64,000 bases of DNA from Timema cristinae (lineage: Eukaryota > Arthropoda > Insecta > Phasmatodea > Timematidae), in the NCBI GenBank assembly GCA_039000515.1, contig JBCFYV010000001.1, positions 55,785,372-55,849,371 on the forward strand, written 5' to 3'. Both the position numbers and the translations under genes were made by a program. Numbering within the stretch: position 1 is the first letter of the stretch; the number at the start of each line of letters is the position of its first letter. The notes under the pieces are model-generated. The model saw only the letters and a list, made by a program, of their open reading frames with translations, made no database searches and was not told the origin of the DNA. Shown piece by piece: positions 1 to 9,210 of the stretch.

Positions 1-530
1 AAATGTGGAAATATTTCACCGCATTCAACACTCACAACTACGTCGATGTGTTGGGCAAGCTAGTTCAAAATTATAACGCTGGTGTTCATTCGACTATAGG
101 AATGGCTCCGGCTTCGGTCAAGCCTATTCACGTACTTAAAATATTATTGCGCCTGCGAAAGCGGTGGGCTAAAATTAAATTGGGAAAAATTTTGTTCAAG
201 GCGGGCGATCATGTGCGCATAAGTAAAGAAAAAATGATTTTTGACAAAGGATACGAGGCTAATTTTACACGAGAAATATTTAGCATAGTTAAAGTAATTC
301 CTAGACTTCCCCAACCGGTCTATTCGTTACAGGATCTCCGCGGGCGGCCTATTGAGGGACATTTTTATAACTACGAACTAGTTCGCGTGCGTCGTCCTAC
401 AATTTTTCAAATAGATAAAATAGTACAGAGTAAGCGAATTAAGGGCATTCAACATCATCTGGTCAAGTGGAAAGGATACGACAGTTCTTTCAACAGCTGG
501 GTGGCTGCGTCTAACATTAAACAAATATGA
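1..530 (+). CDS. Polinton integrase, C-terminal part with SH3-like domain and chromodomain (cut by window edge)
   Basis: DDE-type integrase that would insert the linear viral genome into host DNA. Only the last ~175 residues are visible; the open frame enters from the window edge, so the ATG at base 3 is internal. Visible in order: the end of the catalytic core (YNAGVHSTIGMAP, about residues 24-36), an SH3-like DNA-binding segment (KAGDHVRISKEK, about residues 66-77), and a C-terminal chromodomain (FQIDKIVQSKR then HLVKWKGYDSSFNSW). The chromodomain probably tethers the complex to chromatin. The acidic catalytic residues would lie upstream, outside the window. The stop codon overlaps the next gene's start as ATGA, so the two reading frames are tightly coupled. 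A chromovirus (Ty3/gypsy) integrase is the alternative on this domain alone, but the downstream capsid and protease genes rule it out. The frame is intact. Confidence 0.9.
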   Translation, partial: MWKYFTAFNTHNYVDVLGKLVQNYNAGVHSTIGMAPASVKPIHVLKILLRLRKRWAKIKLGKILFKAGDHVRISKEKMIFDKGYEANFTREIFSIVKVIPRLPQPVYSLQDLRGRPIEGHFYNYELVRVRRPTIFQIDKIVQSKRIKGIQHHLVKWKGYDSSFNSWVAASNIKQI

Positions 531-1453
531 GTCAGTTTTATGTAGCACTGCCGTCGGATTCGAGCGCCGAATATTACGAGAATAATACACTCTCTTACTA
601 TACTACAAAATTGGCACAGTCCATACGGCTAGAACACGACCGGTGGGAGGTGGGACTAGCTGAATTATCCTATCCCGTGGGTTTTGAAACTCTCGAAGAT
701 AACATTTTATCAAAAGATAAAGAATTGACGGCAAACGTCGTGGTGACCCAAGTGGGGCGTGTTTCGTTTCCTCAACAAGATTTCACCTCCTTTAAGGAGC
801 TTTATAATAAAATTAAGAGTTCGATAAGTGATAAAGGAGATCTAGAGGTTTTAATATCCGAATTTCAATGGTACATTCTTCGCGATCAAACAATGTTGAC
901 TGAGATTAAAAAACAAAAGGGTGCCTGGACCGCCGACAAGTCACCCATAACTACACGTTTCAAAAACACAATTTCATTTACGGTGGCGAAAAAAAAATTT
1001 AAAATAGAATTTCCTGTTCGTCTCTATGTGGGCATCGGAGACTTAATTACAACCATTCGAAACAGACTACCCAACCTAGAGTCACTTAATGCCGTTAATA
1101 CACACATGAGGGATTTAATGAGCGAGGATATTAAGGGGGTGTTTTTGCGACCCAATCGTAAACTTCCCGGCTCTGGTTCAATCGAAACGGAACCCGTCTT
1201 TGTGTACACAGACATTATAGGACCGCAGTTGCTAGGCGACTCTTATGTAAGATGGATTAGAATCATACAGTTCCCCTCCGCCACCGCGCATCACGTGTTC
1301 TTTCCTATATTCTATTTTCCCGTCGAGAAATGTAATTTTGACTCTATAAGCATAGGCTTATACACAAAGTTTGGCGAACGAGTGAATTTTCAATCGGGTC
1401 CCGTGCCCACCGTAGCGGTTTTACATTTTAGAGAGAGAAAACTAGATAAATAG
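527..1453 (+). CDS. Penton / minor capsid protein candidate
   Basis: An intact 308-residue protein. Its N-terminus (SQFYVALPSDSS, then NTLSYYTTKLAQ and WEVGLAELSYP) matches, from memory, a protein that lies between integrase and capsid genes in invertebrate Polinton-like elements and is usually taken as the penton or minor capsid protein. I see no signal peptide or membrane segment. By position it sits between the integrase and the core-protein gene. The start at 527 is supported by the ATGA overlap with the integrase stop and by the conserved-looking N-terminus. The jelly-roll assignment comes from family knowledge and gene order, not from a fold visible in the sequence. It remains open while the next capsid gene is broken, so the coding region has not drifted far. 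Confidence 0.6.
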   Translation: MSQFYVALPSDSSAEYYENNTLSYYTTKLAQSIRLEHDRWEVGLAELSYPVGFETLEDNILSKDKELTANVVVTQVGRVSFPQQDFTSFKELYNKIKSSISDKGDLEVLISEFQWYILRDQTMLTEIKKQKGAWTADKSPITTRFKNTISFTVAKKKFKIEFPVRLYVGIGDLITTIRNRLPNLESLNAVNTHMRDLMSEDIKGVFLRPNRKLPGSGSIETEPVFVYTDIIGPQLLGDSYVRWIRIIQFPSATAHHVFFPIFYFPVEKCNFDSISIGLYTKFGERVNFQSGPVPTVAVLHFRERKLDK

Positions 1454-1487
1454 ATACGTGACGTAGTAATTTGACTTAGTCTTAACA

Positions 1488-1901
1488 ATGGAGGGAGAGA
1501 GAGAAAACATCGGTCCCGTCTATCACGCCAGTTATAAAATGCAACGGGGACGCGGTCTCGGCGCGTTTTTGGGCGGATTATTTCGATTTGTCAAACCGTT
1601 GTTTATGAGGGGGGCGAAAGCGGTGGGAAAACAAGCGTTACAAACAGGTTCGCATATTTTGGCCGACATAGCGACACGCGAACCCGGTCAAAAAGTCGGT
1701 GATATAGTTAAAAAGCGCGTCACTCAGGCGGTCGAGGGACGTGGCTTAAAAAGGGTAAAAAACGTAAACGACTTCATTCGAAGGTGGGCGCCAGACCAAG
1801 AGGGAACGAGAGAGCTAAGAAAGATATTTTCGATTAATTATGGAGTGTTCAAAAACAGAACTCGATCTTTTCGACGAAAAATGCATTCAAACGGTAATTA
1901 A
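1488..1901 (+). CDS. Adenovirus pX-like basic core protein candidate
   Basis: A 137-residue strongly basic protein rich in Gly, Arg and Lys. Around residues 19-40 it has MQRGRGLGAFLGGLFRF, a short Gly-rich hydrophobic stretch, followed by a helix-like segment (MRGAKAVGKQALQTG) and a basic Gly-Arg region (about residues 85-95). Small proteins of this make-up just before the major capsid gene in adintovirus-like elements have been compared with the adenovirus core protein pX, which packages the genome. The role is inferred from composition and position. The last ~20 codons overlap the start of the capsid gene (62 bases, 1840-1901). Either the overlap is real or the final residues are out of frame after another small indel. 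The start at 1488 is the first ATG after a 34-base gap. Confidence 0.6.
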   Translation: MEGERENIGPVYHASYKMQRGRGLGAFLGGLFRFVKPLFMRGAKAVGKQALQTGSHILADIATREPGQKVGDIVKKRVTQAVEGRGLKRVKNVNDFIRRWAPDQEGTRELRKIFSINYGVFKNRTRSFRRKMHSNGN

Positions 1902-3124
1902 AAATAATAAAGTGGTCGAATACAAACCCATCACTTCCGTGGACAATGACGCTCAGTTGGAGTTTTTTTGCCCCGGGGACGGCGAGTATTTTCGGGACCT
2001 CTCTTCGATTAAATTATATCTTCGTATTCAGCTGGTGAGGGGGGACGGGACACCGGTCGCAGGCGACAATAAAATCGGCTGCGTCAACAACTTTTAAATT
2101 CATTATTCAGTCAAATCAATATCTCTCTCAACGAAACACCTATTACAACCTCGACAGACAACTATGCCTACAGGGCTTATTTAGAGACTTTAACTAATTA
2201 CGGTAGAGACGCCTCCGACACCCACCTGGTGAATGGTATGTGGTTTTTGGATACCCCTGCCGCTAACGGTGAACTCGCCGCATCCACAGAGAACAAAGGC
2301 TTCGCCACGAGATTAGACTTGTTAAAACATCCGGTCGACTTGGTGGGACGTTTACACGCCGACATTTTTAATATTTCACATTTGCTGTTGAAAAATGTAT
2401 CGTTGCGCGTTAAATTAATTCGCAACAAAAGAGAGTTTTATCTGCTCACAGACGCGGACAATTTAAACACCGACGTACGGTTGCGAATTTTAGACGCCAC
2501 CCTCTTTGTGAAACACGTGGAAGTGTCGCCGACTATTTCACTCGCTATAGAAAAGACACTGTTACGAAAGCCGGCCCAATACCACCTCAATCGGGTGGAC
2601 GTCAAGTCTGTGACCGTACCCAAAGGATCCAAGTCTGTGAGTTTAAACAATGTTATTCAAGGGTGATCCCTAAAATTGTTTTATTCACAATGGTGTCAAA
2701 CGAGGCGTTTGTGGGCAGTTTGAACACGAATCCGTTTCAACTGATTCACAGAAACCTCGATCGTTTCGTCCTGTATGTAAATGGAATCCAAAAACATTTG
2801 CCCATTTTGATAAATTTTGACAACGTCGGCACGTCCACCCTCGCCTATGATACATTGTTTTCGGGATTGGGCATACACCATCAGAACAACGGCCATTTAA
2901 TCACGCGAGACATGTTCAATAAAGGTTACTTTATGTTGGCCTTCGACTTGACTCCCGACAGTGCAGGACAGGACTCGCACACCAGCCTTCAGACAGAGGG
3001 GAACGTGAGATTTGAGTTACAGTTCAAGACAGACCTTGACACCGCCATAATCTGTTTGTTTTACTCTGAGTACGAGGGGACGGTGTCTATAGATTCTAAT
3101 CGTGAGGTGAAAATTAATTATTAA
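1840..3124 (+). pseudogene. Polinton major capsid protein (hexon-like, double jelly roll), broken by two single-base frame breaks
   Basis: Major capsid protein, about 428 codons, close to the usual length of this family, known in animal genomes as 'uncharacterized protein F54H12.2-like'. Its N-terminus (SKTELDLFDEKC, EYKPITS, LEFFCPGDGEYFRDL, LYLRIQLVRGDG) is diagnostic. The middle carries YAYRAYLETLTNYG and the C-terminal part NEAFVGSLNTNPF. The coding region lies in three frames: 1840-2097 (frame 1), about 2097-2666 (frame 3) and about 2660-3124 (frame 2). The first change falls at a T run near 2091-2095 and the second beside a GGG near 2661. Both equal the loss of one base. No canonical slippery heptamer in the right phase is visible at the first, so programmed frameshifting is unlikely. 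Either the copy is decaying or homopolymers were miscalled. Neighbours are the core protein upstream and the maturation protease downstream, the order expected of a capsid module. Confidence 0.88.
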
Positions 3125-3128
3125 CACC

Positions 3129-3631
3129 ATGAATTCTCATCAAATAGACACACTGCTGCGGGCAAAATTTCAATCTATAAAGGGACATTTCCTTCGGACC
3201 AATTACCTCAAAATTTCACTCGTCCCGCCTTATTTGTGGTCAATTTAGACCCTCACACTAAACCCGGCTCCCATTGGGTGGTTCTATATTTTTCCAAATT
3301 TGGGGAGTATTTTGATACATACGGCAGACGACCGAGCTTAGCGATGACTAGACTCTTGAAAAAACACTCGACACGATGGAGGTACAACCGCAAACGACTC
3401 CAAGGCATAGCCTCCGGTGTGTGCGGCCACTATTGCTGTCTGTTTGCCGCTGCCAAGGACGCCGGCTGGAGCCTGACGAGATTCACAGACCTGTTCTCAA
3501 CCGTCAACTTGTGTAAGAACGACCGGCTGGCCGTCACGCTGTTCAAACGTCGCTTTGGCCGCTGTCCAAGATGTACTAGCAGGGGTGCCCAGACGTGTGT
3601 TCCAGCATTAGATATAAAAGGTATACTATAA
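3129..3631 (+). pseudogene. Adenain-type maturation cysteine protease, N-terminal frame break
   Basis: Cysteine protease of the adenovirus endopeptidase (C5/Ulp1-like) type, expected to cleave capsid and core precursors during virion maturation. Catalytic landmarks are visible: the His in GSHWV, an acidic residue following in YFDTYGR, then Gln in LQGIASGVCGHYC with the nucleophile Cys in the CGHYC motif. The family's DPHTKPGSHW lead-in is also present. The first ~17 codons from the ATG at 3129 are in frame 3. The rest, from about 3183, is in frame 2, so one base appears to be missing at the AAAGGG run 3179-3184. The gene starts four bases after the capsid stop. The C-terminus has an extra Cys-rich segment (RCPRCTSRG). 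An open frame alone would start at 3236 and miss the N-terminus. Confidence 0.88.
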
Positions 3632-3666
3632 TTTTATTTAATCATTTGTATTCAATTATCTGACAT

Positions 3667-4159
3667 ATGAACATCATCATGTCGGCCATCTTTGATTTTT
3701 CATTTATCGTAAACTCGAAAAAGGAGTGGGTGATCACCGAGCTAGCCATAGTTTTCATCGACGAGAAACAATCGTCGTGTTATCAATTCAATAAAACCAC
3801 CGGCTTGTGTTACTCCAAATTGGATGCAATTCTAAAACAAAATTTAGATAAAGCCTTCGTGCCTTACGCATATAATAAACAAAAAGGGAATTTCTTGTCC
3901 CGTCTCACAGGCCGTACATTCATCCCACTACGTGAGGACTATAAATGTCCCTTTGTTGATTTGATCAACTCAAATTGTTGGGGGTGTACCGCCCCTTGTC
4001 ACGACATCACCCCGTGCGCGTTAAAAAAATGCAAATGCTTTGGCACGATTCGTCAGATTTCACAGCGCCGAGAAATTGTATAAATTTTGTCCAATCACCG
4101 ACGACGACGACGACGACGACGACGACCACGATACTAGCTTTAATTGTGACGACTGTTGA
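3667..4159 (+). pseudogene. Unknown Polinton accessory protein with Cys/His-rich segment and acidic tail, one frame break
   Basis: I do not know this protein's function. The N-terminus (FDFSFIVN, then VITELAIVFIDE) looks like two beta strands with an Asp and a Glu, loosely like the start of an RNase H/DEDD-exonuclease fold; that is speculation. It continues with a central segment FLSRLTGRTFIPL and a Cys/His cluster (CWGCTAPCHDITPCAL). Frame 1 is open to 4083. At the seven-A run 4023-4029, however, reading passes more plausibly into frame 2, which continues to 4159 with SAEKLYKFCPI and nine Asp codons (4100-4126). This would be a one-base gain. The segment CAL followed by an Asn-rich helix is a pattern I recall from proteins in similar elements. 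It follows the protease by 35 bases. Confidence 0.5.
4100..4126 (+). repeat. (GAC)9 microsatellite coding an Asp tract
   Basis: Nine perfect GAC units. In frame 2 they give nine aspartates at the acidic end of the upstream unknown protein; in frame 3 they would give a Thr tract. The acidic reading joins more naturally with the preceding codons. Confidence 0.85.
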
Positions 4160-4190
4160 TTACAGGTCATCAGTCTAGACGCAGACAGCG

Positions 4191-4741
4191 ATGAAGACGT
4201 GCAGCTGTAATATGGTGCAGGATGAATCACCGTCGTTGCTAACCAAGACTTTCTACCTAAACGACAAACAGATCAAACACGTGGCGGTGGGTCTCTTCCC
4301 TGACCGCAACTTTTACGCTTACGTGATGTTTTCATCGAGTTCTAATCGTCTAATACTCACCGTCCCCCAATGGAACTTTCTCGTCAAAGAAATGCCGTTT
4401 TGGTCCGAGTGTGTGCAGACGTGTGTAAACTTCGAGTCCACCATGGACGACTTTATCATTGTGGTGAAAAAACTTTTCGGCGTGTGGAAATTGTGTCTGA
4501 GTGATAAAAAAAAAACATTCAGATCTACCTGTCTACGGACGAAATAAAAACTCTGTACAATCTTGAAAAATATATCACACGACATGTAAAATATCTAAAC
4601 CACCCAAATGTATCGACGTTCATAGACAATACGCTCACCTCCAAATCGTTTGTAGACCCGCCCGATCCTATCCCATATTTTGACTATCTGTCACTCTATG
4701 ACGATCTTTGTATTTTTATGGATAACAATAATAAATTGTGA
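4191..4741 (+). pseudogene. Unknown small protein, last gene of the viral module, one frame break
   Basis: No family recognised. Frame 3 is open from ATG 4191 to 4547 (118 codons), with Cys near the N-terminus (KTCSCNM) and a beta-rich middle (YAYVMFSSSSNRLILTV, WNFLVKEMPFWSECV). At the ten-A run 4506-4515 the coding character passes to frame 2. That frame stays open to the TGA at 4739, with an acidic aromatic end (YFDYLSLYDDLCIFMDNN). The intended product is therefore about 180 residues. The break equals loss of one base, the same direction as in the capsid and protease genes. There is no membrane segment and no recognisable catalytic motif. An AATAAA lies at the stop (4730-4735). It is the last open frame before the TGACGT motif cluster, so it is probably the rightmost gene of the element. 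Confidence 0.5.
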
Positions 4742-4919
4742 AATATGTATTTTTTTTTATTATAATTAAATTTGAAAAAACTTGTATTTATTTTTTCATT
4801 TATAGTAATATTACCCTCTCATTTAAATATTTGTAGTAAGAGCGTTAAAATATATCAATTATTTGATATATAAATAACTAAAAAACAAATTACAATTCAT
4901 TTACACTTTTTAAAAAAAA
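4742..4919. other. AT-rich spacer after the last viral gene
   Basis: Very AT-rich with runs of T and A and no open frame. Probably the 3' untranslated or terminal part of the viral element. Confidence 0.5.
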
Positions 4920-5310
4920 CTTGCGTCAATCATATTATAAGTGACGTAAAAAAAATCCACAGCTACGGGCGTCCAGAACCGACGTCAGACGCGACCACAC
5001 TATTTGAAACGTCATAGTCACAGGCTGACCAACAGTCAATACATCAATCAGGATGACGTCACAATACTATAGCATACCTACCTACACGTACAACAGGCTG
5101 ACGTCAGGGCTGACCTTACTCAATAAAACATGGCAGGGCTGACCCAATAAAACGTCACCATATTTTAGAATAATTAGCGACCCAAATCTAATGTGACGTC
5201 CGAACGTCACCATACACACAGGCTGACCTCACTCACTGACGTCACTAAAGCCTGGCGTCACTTACAGACGCAGTCAATATTATTTTAATAACAGTGACGT
5301 AAAACTGAAC
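4920..5310. promoter_or_regulatory. Cluster of TGACGT/ACGTCA (CRE-like) motifs beside the viral element
   Basis: About ten copies of TGACGT or its complement ACGTCA lie within roughly 360 bases, near 4941, 4982, 5009, 5053, 5099, 5150, 5193, 5203, 5237 and 5290. Several are the full palindrome TGACGTCA or GACGTCA, and five copies of GGCTGAC are interspersed. By chance about 0.2 hexamers would be expected. The palindrome is the classical binding site of CREB/ATF bZIP factors, which supports an enhancer, the subterminal repeats of the viral element, or both. It could also be a short diverged tandem repeat. Confidence 0.55.
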
Positions 5311-6690
5311 ATAGCTAGGCACTTACTACTGACCTCAAAACAGAGCTCGCTTGGTTTAATGTCTGTACCACAAAGAACATGACCATCAACCTATCAGCTT
5401 GGGCTCACTCAGGTTCTTAAGAAGCCTAGTTACTTAGGCATCTAGCAATTAAGCAATTAAACGCTCTATCTATGGCGACTAATAGTGAGTTAACATCATA
5501 GTCACAATGAGGAGGCGCTAATCTAGTCCCTCTTATGAGGGGATAATTAGCCCCAGTTAGGGCAAAATAGCTACAGCATAGCGCTAGAGTGGCCGCACTC
5601 ACGAACAAAACTTGTCTACTAGGTATACCCAACTAGTCCAAGTACAACGAGTGTACGACATAAGGAGGCCGTCAACACGGCTGTAAATAAACTTACAGTG
5701 AAGATATAAAGGCTTCCCAAGGGCAGAGCCAATAATAAGTAGTAAAGTACAGGATCTTAAAATAACTCAATACAGCATACTTAGCCAGGGTCAAGAGAAC
5801 TAATTTGGTCATCAAAACACATCTAGCATTCCTCACTTGTGACTCAAGAAGTTCCCTTCTTGGCTATTCAAACAACATTGCCAAGCAACCAATCTAACGT
5901 TAATTAGCTACATAAACATAGTGATGGCTGTATATGAACATAATTCAAACATAATTTAAACCCATGCGGATAAGACGCTTAGCACAATAAACACAAATAG
6001 TACATATAAGCAAGAAACAATATCTGATCATTGAAATATCATGCCCTAGTTGACTCTTGTGACAACTCTGGTAATATCAGCATTATTAGTTCAATACTTA
6101 TAAACATCAATTAACCAGGGGATTGACTTAGAAAGAAATGAGCACTTCATGACTCCCAAATAAGTTGAGCCGATACCTAACCTTCACATTACGCGTCACT
6201 ATACTTTTAGAATTACATAGCAAATGATAAACAACTCAGCGAGCAACAGTACAAACCGTACGTAGACGGGAATTAGCCAGTCCGGCTAGCAAACAGTCCG
6301 TGCGAAGCCCAACTCAAACGTAGAAATTAGCTGTGATAGCGCAGCGTTATTGTATCCCCATTTGGTAGAGCAGGCGGCTCACTTCTAGTGCACCAGCGAT
6401 AGACTATGATGGTGTTGGTGATCCAGGTGAGGCGGGAAACTACCTACTGGTAGCCCCTGCGCTGACTCCACCAAACTTTATTACGGCCAGGGCCTACTCA
6501 GATTAACTCCTACATTAGATAAGGTACAGTTAGAGACACAATCAGTCGTAAATTATTACAAGTTCTGTATCTTATTATGCTGGAGTGGTATATTAAATAA
6601 ACTTCCAGACTGAGAAGTAAATAGGAAGGGAAGAACAGGTGTCAGCCAATCACGTCTCACAGCAACAGCGCAGGTCAGAGTAGTCATCAA
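5311..6690. other. Non-coding stretch, no gene recognised
   Basis: Less AT-rich than most of the window, with no long open frame. A G+C-richer patch at 6350-6480 (GGTAGAGCAGGCGGCTC, then GGTGATCCAGGTGAGGCGGG) looks like part of an old repeat. The right end of the viral element could lie here. Confidence 0.4.
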
Positions 6691-6710
6691 GGGGGGGGGG
6701 GGGGGGGGGG
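6691..6710. repeat. Poly(G)20 run
   Basis: Twenty uninterrupted G residues. It could form G-quadruplex structure and is a likely site of length error. Confidence 0.9.
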
Positions 6711-7139
6711 AGTGCATGTGCAGTGAAAGCAGAGAGAAAGAGGCAATACGAAACTAGTGAAGCCCCAACATTACAATTTCTTGATATGTTTGATTAATAC
6801 ATTTGAACAAGCTTAAGCTTATAGGTGATGACATAGAAACACACTCGCATAGACATTTAGGTCAAGGGGAGACCAATCGGTAGGGTAGTTCATGAAACAT
6901 AGACGATCTCTTGAGAGGTGAAAAGGTCACATGTTTGTGTGAGCTATCCATCAGCGCGGCACAAGATTATTATGTTTATCTCGAAGGGAAACTTGGCAAT
7001 TAAGATAAAGATTAGGTATCCAAGTTCTCCAAGCCTGTGTGAATAATTGAGTTTGTGAAATAATATTAAAATGTAAGAATGGAATGTGAAATTTTGCAAT
7101 AATAAGTATCTCAAATATTTGTGGAGATACGGAGACTTA
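6711..7139. other. Non-coding, nothing recognised
   Basis: AT-rich DNA without an open frame or a repeat that I recognise. Confidence 0.5.
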
Positions 7140-8215
7140 CACTTCTGTAAATTACCCTAAAAGTAATTTTTATGGGAAAATGAAACTAGCCTGTTTATTT
7201 ATAAACTTAATCAACAACTAAATACGAATTTTAATCAAAATCGTTAGAGCCGATTTTGAAAAACTTGTTTTATTTTCTCTTTTCGATCTTTATTAAGCTA
7301 CTCTTAATTTTAAGTTTAAACAAAAACACAAACAGATGGGATTGCAAAGACCACTTTTTATGGTTTGGAGGACATGATACATCCATCAATATTTCAGGTT
7401 AGATTTTTTTACCGGTCGCAATACTTGCCCCTTGTGTTCAGAATATTAAAAAATATAAATATTTACGTATAGCTTGAAAGTTATTGGTTTTATAAAAATA
7501 TGCTTCGATTAAAATATTTGTAATATAAATAGATCTTCATATTTGTAATGATAAGTAATTTCATTTCTCAAATAGTTACGGAGATATGATACAAAATGAG
7601 AATTTACGCATCAGACCGGAGCCCTTAAAGTCATTTTGCTGAATCTTTGAGAGTATCAATTTTGTTTGCAATATTTATTTACGTTTAGAAATGAAACTTA
7701 ATCAAAATCGTTATAGCCTATTTTGAGAAATTCGACTTTTTCTCTTTTTGCCTTACAGTAAACTAACCTTAATTTTAGGGTTAGATATCCAATTCCATAA
7801 ACCACTCGGGGCAACCCTATAAAAAGCCTAGATTCTAAGTTTTAGCCCAATCGGTAAAATAGTTTAGGCTCTAGTTGGAGGTACAGACAGGCAGACAGAC
7901 AGACAGACGGAAATTCAAAAATTACTTTTTCGGATTCGGGGGTCATGAATCATCGAGATTCATCAAAATCTCTAGATATTTTTTTTGATGAACACAATAC
8001 TTTCTCTACCTGTAAGATAGAGGCTATAATTAACAAAAAACCATAGCTTTTCTATTTAATCCACCTAGTTACGATGTTTTATCCCTATGGAAAAAATATA
8101 CATACACACAGACAGACGAAATCACACACACACAAACTTACACAAAATTTGTGTCCAAAATTTGAATTTTATTTTTTGCCAATCACAATACTTCTTATCC
8201 CCGAGGGAAAGTAAC
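7140..8215 (+). repeat. Interspersed repeat with (CAGA)n block, possibly a LINE 3' region
   Basis: It contains AATCAAAATCGTTAGAGCC and, about 470 bases later, AATCAAAATCGTTATAGCC in similar surroundings, so part of it is an internal duplication. Near 7882-7911 there is CAGACAGGCAGACAGACAG followed by ACTTTTTCGGATTCGGGGG. This CAGACAGA plus 'TTTTTCGG' arrangement is common in invertebrate non-LTR retroelement 3' ends. A diverged second copy lies at 29380-29570. Confidence 0.5.
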
Positions 8216-8635
8216 AATCATTAGTCAACATTCTTTTCTTATAAAACTGCAGTAAATTATATAAAAATCTTTGGTAGCGTAGTCATTACAAACCATTAAT
8301 ATCCTCAACCACAGAGGAACGTGACTTAAAGTTTGTAAATCTGGTTGTTGCTTTTAAAACTCTGCTTATATATATATGATGGCTTGAGTGCAAAGCATTA
8401 TGACATTAGAAGGGATATGTTAATTTAGATTGTTTTATGGGCTTGATTCATGGAGAGAAGCGGGTTCATTTTGTACATGCAGGATAAAGCTAAGCAATCA
8501 CTTCAACATTACGTTACAAACCTAAAATGCATTAATGCCAATTGAACAATAACTGAGCAAAAATTTTCTCGTTAGTCCTACATGTATCAGTAATTTGATC
8601 ACTTTTATTCTCCATGCTATGGTATATCTTGTTAA
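8216..8635. other. Non-coding, nothing recognised
   Basis: AT-rich DNA with no open frame or clear repeat. Confidence 0.45.
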
Positions 8636-9208
8636 TGTTATAAATGCGAAAGTTTGTGTGTTTGGATGTTTGTTACTCAATCACCCCAAAACTGCTGAAC
8701 GGATTCGAATACAACTTTGTACGTTGGTAGATTATGTCCTGGAATAACAAATAGGACTATTCCCAACCTTTGATTTTAAATAATAATAAATATATGATTA
8801 AAATGTGATTTAAATGATGTTATTTAAGAATTTGGGATTTTATATTTTGTAATTAAAGTAAATAGTAATTAGTGTGATGTAGTCTTATACTAATAAATAA
8901 TAAATATAATGTGATTTTAGCTACGTAGTTTGAAAACAATATTATTTCATTTATTTATTTATCTTACTAATTATGAAGGTAAAAATTTAAATTTATAATT
9001 GATAACTTAAATAATATATATTTATTTTATTATGAAATATTTAAAAGTGAAAATTAAAATACGGCAAAATTATTTACATCTTGAACTGATAAAACGTATA
9101 GATAATTGAAAAAAATAAAGTTTGATTTATGACCAAAACAGTTAGATAAAAATTAAAAGATTCGATCATTTATCGCAGGCGAAGCCACGACGGGTAAAAG
9201 CTAGTCCT
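8636..9208 (+). repeat. Unclassified interspersed element (GCGAAAGTTTGTGTG ... GGGTAAAAGCTAGT)
   Basis: It begins ATAAATGCGAAAGTTTGTGTG, has CTGCTGAACGGATTCGAAT soon after, and ends GCGAAGCCACGACGGGTAA then AAGCTAGT before a TA repeat. These end motifs recur in many arthropod genomes as a short dispersed transposable element. The class cannot be settled from one copy. The middle is very AT-rich and non-coding. Confidence 0.5.
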
Positions 9209-9209
9209 G

Positions 9210-9210
<1 letters not shown>

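Larger units (their letters stand above)
1..4741 (+). mobile_element. Polinton/Maverick (adintovirus-like) endogenous DNA virus, capsid half, left end outside window
   Basis: Seven consecutive same-strand genes with almost no space between them encode a chromodomain integrase, a penton candidate, a basic core protein candidate, a double-jelly-roll major capsid protein, an adenain-type cysteine protease and two unknown small proteins. An integrase together with a hexon-like capsid and an adenovirus-type protease is the defining set of Polintons and of the adintovirus proposal. The block looks clearly richer in G+C than the DNA to its right. No DNA polymerase B or FtsK/HerA-type packaging ATPase lies inside the window, so they should be to the left if the element is complete. 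The right terminal inverted repeat cannot be placed because its partner is not visible. Single-base frame breaks in four genes suggest a decaying copy or homopolymer errors in the assembly. Confidence 0.88.

Noticed and set aside
2091..2097. Programmed -1 frameshift in the capsid gene
   Set aside because: No canonical slippery heptamer sits in the correct phase, and several similar breaks in neighbouring genes favour indels.
3975..4178. 67-codon frame with a Thr tract in the viral module
   Set aside because: It is the wrong frame across the (GAC)9 repeat; the acidic reading continues the upstream protein better.
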